Source of the DNA: an uncultured Eubacteriaceae bacterium
GTDB lineage: Bacteria; Bacillota; Clostridia; Eubacteriales; Eubacteriaceae
Assembly (NCBI GenBank): GCA_947625585.1
Contig: CANQOZ010000034.1
Coordinates: 1 to 11,095, forward strand
DNA: 11,095 nt
Direction: 5' to 3'
Made by a program: the position numbers and the translations under genes. The notes below the pieces were generated by a model, which saw nothing but the letters and a program-made list of their open reading frames with translations, had not been told where the DNA came from and made no database searches. Every line of letters begins with the position of its first letter. The first letter of the stretch is position 1. This document shows, piece after piece, positions 7,195-11,095 of the stretch.

Positions 7195-8604
7195 ATGAAT
7201 ATTAGTGGAACAGATTTAGAAAAAAGAGTTTTTAGAGAATTTGCTCAACAATATGACCCAGCTGAAAAGATTGATTTTAATATAGATATTAAAAAAGATA
7301 AAAATCATATTCAATTATTAGATCAAAACAATAAAATTTTTGAAACATTTATACCAAATTCTTATAATATCGTTACAGACGAAAAAGAACGACTATATAT
7401 TTACGAATATTTTAGGAATTTTTTCAAAAGAGATCTAAACTGGGGAATTCTAACAGGTGTTAAACCCGTTAAACTATATCGTAAAATAAAACAATTGGGA
7501 CTTAACCCTGATCAGATATTGATTGATCACTTTAAGTTAAATAAAGATAAGGTAGATCTACTAAGATCAATTAATAATTTACAAGAACCTTATCTTAATG
7601 AGTTAAATTATAATAATCATATTAGTATTTACTTAGGAATACCAATCTGTCCACAAAAATGTAATTATTGCTCTTTTGTTTCAACTGTTATTGATAAGAA
7701 ACGCAGTTTAGTCACAACTTATTTAGACAACCTAAATAGAGAAATAGATAAAACAGCCGAGATAGTTGAAAAATATAATTTAAAAATTGATACATTTTAT
7801 GTTGGTGGGGGAACGCCATCCATACTAACACCTAATGAAGCGGATAAATTGTTGAATAGAGTTAATTCTAGTTTCAACTTTAATCATCTAAAAGAATTTA
7901 CATATGAAGCTGGTCGACCAGATACAACCTCTAGAGAATTATTAGATGTTTTAAAAACTCATAATATCAATCGGATCTGCTTAAATCCGCAAACAATGAA
8001 TCAGAATACTTTAGTTGAGATAAACAGAAATCATTCAGTTGATCAGATATATGAAAAATATAAGTTGATTAAAGATATGGGATTCAATAGTACTAACATG
8101 GATTTAATTGTTGGTTTAGGTAAGGAGTCTGAAGGAGATTTTTTAAACTCTTTAAATAAGGTTATTGAACTTAATCCTGAAAATCTAACTGTTCATAATT
8201 TGTCCATTAAAAGAGGAAGTTACCTTAATGCATTAAATGGAAAAGAATTAATTAAAAATTATTCGGATAGCTTCTTTAAAGAAGTTCAAAATAAGTTGTC
8301 AGAAAACAATTACAAACCTTATTATCTATACAGACAGAAATACACGCTTGGTAATGGGGAAAATGTAGGCTATACAAAGCCTGGAAAAGAAAGCTTATAT
8401 AATATTTTAATGATGGCAGAGGAGCAGACTATATTAGGTATAGGAGCTGGAAGTTCAGGTAAATTGTATGATAACTCAATAGATAGGTTTAGTCATGTAT
8501 TTACTGTTAAGGATGTAAGAACCTATAATAATCGAACAGAAGAAATAATAAATAAAAAGATAGAAGATTATGTTAATTTTTTTGATAAGTTGGAGAATTC
8601 ATGA
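7195..8604 (+). CDS. hemZ: HemZ-family radical SAM protein (coproporphyrinogen III dehydrogenase-like)
   Basis: HemZ proteins are annotated as oxygen-independent coproporphyrinogen III dehydrogenases in tetrapyrrole synthesis, though direct biochemical proof for this branch is thin. The 469-residue protein has an N-terminal non-catalytic region (about 1-140) typical of HemZ. The radical SAM core follows, with the iron-sulfur ligands C152, C156 and C159 in PICPQKCNYCSF (CX3CX2C) and the SAM-binding GGGTPS (204-209). The C-terminal stretch YRQKYTLGNGENVGY (379-393), followed by MMAEEQTILGIGAGSSGK, is characteristic of HemZ and distinguishes it from HemN and HemW. Start ATG 7195 has GGA five bases upstream, directly after a terminator T-run. 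No other haem gene is in the window, so a complete pathway cannot be inferred. The stop overlaps aspS by four bases (ATGA). Confidence 0.9.
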   Translation: MNISGTDLEKRVFREFAQQYDPAEKIDFNIDIKKDKNHIQLLDQNNKIFETFIPNSYNIVTDEKERLYIYEYFRNFFKRDLNWGILTGVKPVKLYRKIKQLGLNPDQILIDHFKLNKDKVDLLRSINNLQEPYLNELNYNNHISIYLGIPICPQKCNYCSFVSTVIDKKRSLVTTYLDNLNREIDKTAEIVEKYNLKIDTFYVGGGTPSILTPNEADKLLNRVNSSFNFNHLKEFTYEAGRPDTTSRELLDVLKTHNINRICLNPQTMNQNTLVEINRNHSVDQIYEKYKLIKDMGFNSTNMDLIVGLGKESEGDFLNSLNKVIELNPENLTVHNLSIKRGSYLNALNGKELIKNYSDSFFKEVQNKLSENNYKPYYLYRQKYTLGNGENVGYTKPGKESLYNILMMAEEQTILGIGAGSSGKLYDNSIDRFSHVFTVKDVRTYNNRTEEIINKKIEDYVNFFDKLENS

Positions 8605-10373
8605 AAACATTTTATAGAAACGCATTATGCGGTGACCTAACAAAAAAAGAAATTGGAAAAGAAGTTAAGTTAACTGGTTGGGTTGACACAAGAAGAAATT
8701 TTGGTGGTGTTTTATTTATCGATCTAAGAGACCGTTCGGGTAAAGTTCAACTAGTTGTTAATGATAAAACTCCTGCAGAAGTTAAAGATGAAGCTGAAAA
8801 AGTCAGGAATGAATATGTCCTTCAAGTCGAAGGTGAAGTTATAGCTAGAGATAAAGAAACAATTAACCCTAAAATGAAAACTGGAGATATTGAAGTTTTA
8901 GTTAAGAATCTTAAAATTCTTGATACTTCAGAAACACCTCCTATATATGTAACAGATGATGATACTTCAAATGAAGCTGTTCGTTTGCAATATCGTTATC
9001 TAGATTTACGTAAACCAAAGATGCAACAAGTTATGAAAACTCGCTCTGATGTTAACCAAATAACTAGAAACTTCTTAGTTGATAATGGTTTCTGGGAAAT
9101 TGAAACCCCAATGCTTGGGAAACCAACTCCAGAAGGAGCACGTGACTTCTTAGTTCCATCTAGGTTACAACATGGAAATTTCTTCGGCTTACCACAAAGT
9201 CCTCAATTATTTAAACAAATCTTAATGATTTCTGGAATGGACCGTTATTTCCAGATTGCTCGTTGCTTTAGAGATGAAGATTTAAGACAAGACCGTCAGC
9301 CTGAATTTACTCAAATTGATTTAGAAATGTCGTTTGTAAATAAAGATGATGTCATGCGAGTTTCTGAAGATCTAATTAAAGAAATTTTCAAAAAAATTAA
9401 AGGAATTGAATTTAAAGAAGATTTCCCAAGAATGACATATGACGAAGCAATGCAGCGTTATGGTAGTGATAAACCTGATCTTCGTTTCGGAATGGAAATT
9501 GAAGATTTATCAGATATAGTAAAGGATTCCGACTTCAACGTTTTCAAAAACGCAGTAACACATGGTGGATCCGTACGTGCTATCTTAGCTAAAGGAGCTG
9601 TTGATAAAATTTCAAAGAAACAAATGAAAAATCTGGAAAATTTAGTCAAAGTTTATAAAGCTAAAGGTTTAGCTTGGATAGATATGAAAGAAAATTCAAA
9701 ATCGCCAATCTTGAAGTTTATCTCAGATGAAGAAAAGGAAAATATAATTAAAAAGATGGGTGCTGAAGAAGGAGATATAATCTTTATGGTAGCCGACAAT
9801 GATGAAATAGCATTAACTTCTATTGGACAATTAAGATTAGATCTTGCTGATAGATTAGGTTTAATTCCAGAAGATAGTTATGAATTTACCTGGGTTACTG
9901 ATTTCCCTCTTCTTGAATATGATGCCAACGAAGGCCGTTATAATGCTAAACATCATCCATTTACTCAACCTGTTACTGAAGATATTGAACTTTTAGAATC
10001 AGAACCAACTAAAGTTCATGCCGATGCTTACGACTTGGTAGTTAATGGAGTTGAATTAGGTGGTGGATCGTTAAGAATTCATAACCAGGATATTCAGGAA
10101 AAAATGTTTAAAGCATTAGGTTTTACAAATGAAAAAGCTTGGGAACAGTTTGGATTTCTACTAGAAGCACTTAAATATGGAACACCTCCACATGGTGGAT
10201 TAGCTTTTGGTATGGATAGATTAATTATGCTCTTACTTGGAATTGACAATATCAGAGATGTTATTGCTTTTCCAAAAACTCAAAATCATAGTGATTTAAT
10301 GAGTGAAGCACCAGCTGAAGCTTCATTAGATCAACTAATTGATTTAGGATTACAACTAGATGATATTTTATAA
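8601..10373 (+). CDS. aspS: Aspartate--tRNA ligase, bacterial type
   Basis: AspRS charges tRNA-Asp with aspartate. At 590 residues it is a full-length bacterial-type class IIb enzyme. The OB-fold anticodon domain is at about 1-110 (LTGWVDTRRNFGGVLFIDLRDR). The catalytic core has YRYLDLRKP (131-139), PQSPQLFKQ (198-206) and motif 2 CFRDEDLRQDRQPEFTQID (222-240). The bacterial GAD insertion is roughly 290-415, and motif 3 is GLAFGMDRLIMLLLG (533-547). The anticodon-domain position matching E. coli Leu30 is Phe34, neither the Leu of discriminating nor the His of common non-discriminating enzymes, so tRNA-Asn charging is undecided. ATG 8601 has GGAG (8592-8595) at good spacing and overlaps the hemZ stop. 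In many related genomes hisS lies between hemZ and aspS; it is absent here. The stop shares one base with the next gene. Confidence 0.97.
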   Translation: MKTFYRNALCGDLTKKEIGKEVKLTGWVDTRRNFGGVLFIDLRDRSGKVQLVVNDKTPAEVKDEAEKVRNEYVLQVEGEVIARDKETINPKMKTGDIEVLVKNLKILDTSETPPIYVTDDDTSNEAVRLQYRYLDLRKPKMQQVMKTRSDVNQITRNFLVDNGFWEIETPMLGKPTPEGARDFLVPSRLQHGNFFGLPQSPQLFKQILMISGMDRYFQIARCFRDEDLRQDRQPEFTQIDLEMSFVNKDDVMRVSEDLIKEIFKKIKGIEFKEDFPRMTYDEAMQRYGSDKPDLRFGMEIEDLSDIVKDSDFNVFKNAVTHGGSVRAILAKGAVDKISKKQMKNLENLVKVYKAKGLAWIDMKENSKSPILKFISDEEKENIIKKMGAEEGDIIFMVADNDEIALTSIGQLRLDLADRLGLIPEDSYEFTWVTDFPLLEYDANEGRYNAKHHPFTQPVTEDIELLESEPTKVHADAYDLVVNGVELGGGSLRIHNQDIQEKMFKALGFTNEKAWEQFGFLLEALKYGTPPHGGLAFGMDRLIMLLLGIDNIRDVIAFPKTQNHSDLMSEAPAEASLDQLIDLGLQLDDIL

Positions 10374-10822
10374 TGGATGAACAAGGTAGAGTTATTTCAG
10401 TTAATGGAAATAAAGCAAAAGTATTAATTAACCGGCATGCAGCTTGTGGTGAATGTGGAGCTTGTCAAATCGGTCGAGAAAAAATGACAATGGAAACCAT
10501 GGCAAATAATGAAGCTAAAGCTAGTCCAGGTGATAATGTTTTAGTTCATATGAAGTTTATCAATGTATTAAAAGCTACAAGTTACGCTTATGGAATACCA
10601 TTAATAGGATTTGTTATTGGAATGTTTATTGGTTGGTTTTTAGCTCCAGTATTTCATTTTGATCAAGTTATTGCTTCATTTTCTTTGGCTCTAGCTTTTG
10701 TTGTTATAGCTTATATTATCTTATACATAATTGAAAAAAGAGGCTATTTACATTTAAAATATGAACCAATTATTACTGAAATATTAAAAGAAGAAAATAC
10801 AAAAACAGTTGAAGATAATTAA
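10373..10822 (+). CDS. RseC/SoxR-reducing-system-like membrane protein
   Basis: This 149-residue protein matches the RseC/MucC family: a short N-terminal domain with a Cys cluster, C25-x2-C28-x2-C31 (ACGECGACQ), then two hydrophobic helices (about 72-95 and 99-120), and a basic then acidic cytoplasmic tail. Family members are tied to redox functions, such as reduction of the SoxR iron-sulfur cluster with the Rsx/Rnf electron-transfer complex, or to sigma-E control in Proteobacteria. In Firmicutes the role is not established. The cysteines could bind a metal or an iron-sulfur cluster; that is inference. ATG 10373 overlaps the aspS stop (TAATG) and lacks a clear Shine-Dalgarno, so translation probably depends on aspS. 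No rnf gene is visible nearby. Confidence 0.85.
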   Translation: MDEQGRVISVNGNKAKVLINRHAACGECGACQIGREKMTMETMANNEAKASPGDNVLVHMKFINVLKATSYAYGIPLIGFVIGMFIGWFLAPVFHFDQVIASFSLALAFVVIAYIILYIIEKRGYLHLKYEPIITEILKEENTKTVEDN

Positions 10823-10837
10823 GATCTGTGTTATTAT
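10809..10837 (+). promoter_or_regulatory. Candidate sigma-70-type promoter for tRNA-Pro
   Basis: TTGAAG (10809-10814; four of six matches to the -35 consensus) and TATTAT (10832-10837; five of six matches to the -10 consensus) are separated by exactly 17 bases. Transcription would begin near 10844, a few bases before the mature tRNA. The -35 box lies in the last codons of the upstream gene. In AT-rich DNA such matches arise by chance, so support is the spacing plus position. Confidence 0.45.
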
Positions 10838-10849
10838 TAAATGCTGTAT

Positions 10850-10926
10850 CTGGATGTAGCGCAGTTTGGTAGCGTACATGAATGGGGTTCATGGGGTCGG
10901 AGGTTCAAATCCTCTCATCCAGACCA
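10850..10926 (+). tRNA. tRNA-Pro (anticodon GGG)
   Basis: A complete 77-base cloverleaf is present. The seven-base-pair acceptor stem is CTGGATG/CATCCAG with A73 and an encoded CCA. The D stem is GCGC/GCGT, the anticodon stem CATGA/TCATG, the variable region GGGTC, and the T stem GGAGG/CCTCT with loop TTCAAAT. The anticodon loop ATGGGGT places GGG at 10884-10886, reading CCC and CCU proline codons. The body closely follows other bacterial tRNA-Pro (TAGCGC, GTTTGGTAGCG). The A32-T38 pair in the anticodon loop is a feature noted in GGG-type proline tRNAs. Confidence 0.95.
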
Positions 10927-10993
10927 TATTTAATCAAGAACTTAATTAACAGTAAAAATACTTTAAAAAATTAAATATTTATTTATATCTCTG

Positions 10994-11019
10994 GACGGAT
11001 TCAAAATCCGTCTTTTTTT
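10994..11019 (+). terminator. Intrinsic terminator after tRNA-Pro
   Basis: GACGGATT (10994-11001) and AATCCGTC (11005-11012) form a perfect eight-base-pair stem with a three-base loop, followed by seven T (11013-11019). It probably ends the tRNA transcript and any read-through from aspS. It lies 67 bases after the CCA end; that 67-base gap is AT-rich and holds nothing recognisable. Confidence 0.85.
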
Positions 11020-11095
11020 ATTAAAAATTTGAAGGTCTTTTCAATATCTAGTTTATCAGAAAACCTTTTACGAATTTTTTTAAGCTTTTAGGATT

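Noticed and set aside
11048..11095. Minus-strand open stretch of 15 codons entering from the right edge, ending at TAG
   Set aside because: Too short (NPKSLKKFVKGFLIN) and of too simple a composition to identify; it may be the end of a convergent gene, but the window gives no support.
1..11095. CRISPR array, insertion sequence, prophage or toxin-antitoxin genes
   Set aside because: No spaced direct repeats, transposase, integrase or small paired genes seen; apart from the intron the segment is core chromosome.

Overview
The window is AT-rich, all on the + strand, and looks like a chromosomal housekeeping segment of a low-GC Gram-positive anaerobe (Clostridia/Tissierellia-like Firmicutes). 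The evidence is the gene order secF-recJ-apt-relA-dtd-MBL hydrolase-hemZ-aspS-rseC, a long bifunctional Rel enzyme, the HemZ-type radical SAM protein and an RseC-like Cys-cluster membrane protein. The genus cannot be fixed from the sequence alone.

Layout: (1) 1-672 is the C-terminal part of SecF, closed by a strong intrinsic terminator (681-704). (2) 713-3358 is recJ, split in two. The 5' part runs in frame to 1907. There the reading frame meets a 612-nt insert (1908-2519) with the hallmarks of a group II intron: GTGCG 5' end, a good domain V (2437-2470), a domain VI with a bulged A, and a CTTCGT guide (2239-2244) exactly complementary to the last six bases of the upstream exon. Joining 1907 to 2520 restores a standard RecJ sequence with no residue lost or gained. 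The intron carries no reverse transcriptase/maturase; domain IV is only a short hairpin. (3) 3336-7151 is a tight cluster of apt (purine salvage), relA ((p)ppGpp synthesis and hydrolysis), dtd (D-aminoacyl-tRNA proofreading) and a metallo-beta-lactamase-fold hydrolase, ended by a terminator at 7160-7186. (4) 7195-10822 is a second cluster with overlapping start/stop codons: hemZ, aspS and an RseC-family membrane protein. (5) 10850-10926 is a tRNA-Pro(GGG) with encoded CCA and a plausible promoter of its own, followed by a terminator (10994-11019) and about 75 bases with no supported gene.

Functionally the segment joins protein export (SecF), DNA repair (RecJ), purine salvage and the stringent response (Apt, Rel), and translation quality (Dtd, AspRS, tRNA-Pro). 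It also holds two genes tied to anaerobic redox or tetrapyrrole chemistry (HemZ, RseC). The standout is the ORF-less group II intron in an essential-looking part of recJ: full-length RecJ can only be made if the RNA is spliced, presumably with help from a maturase encoded elsewhere.
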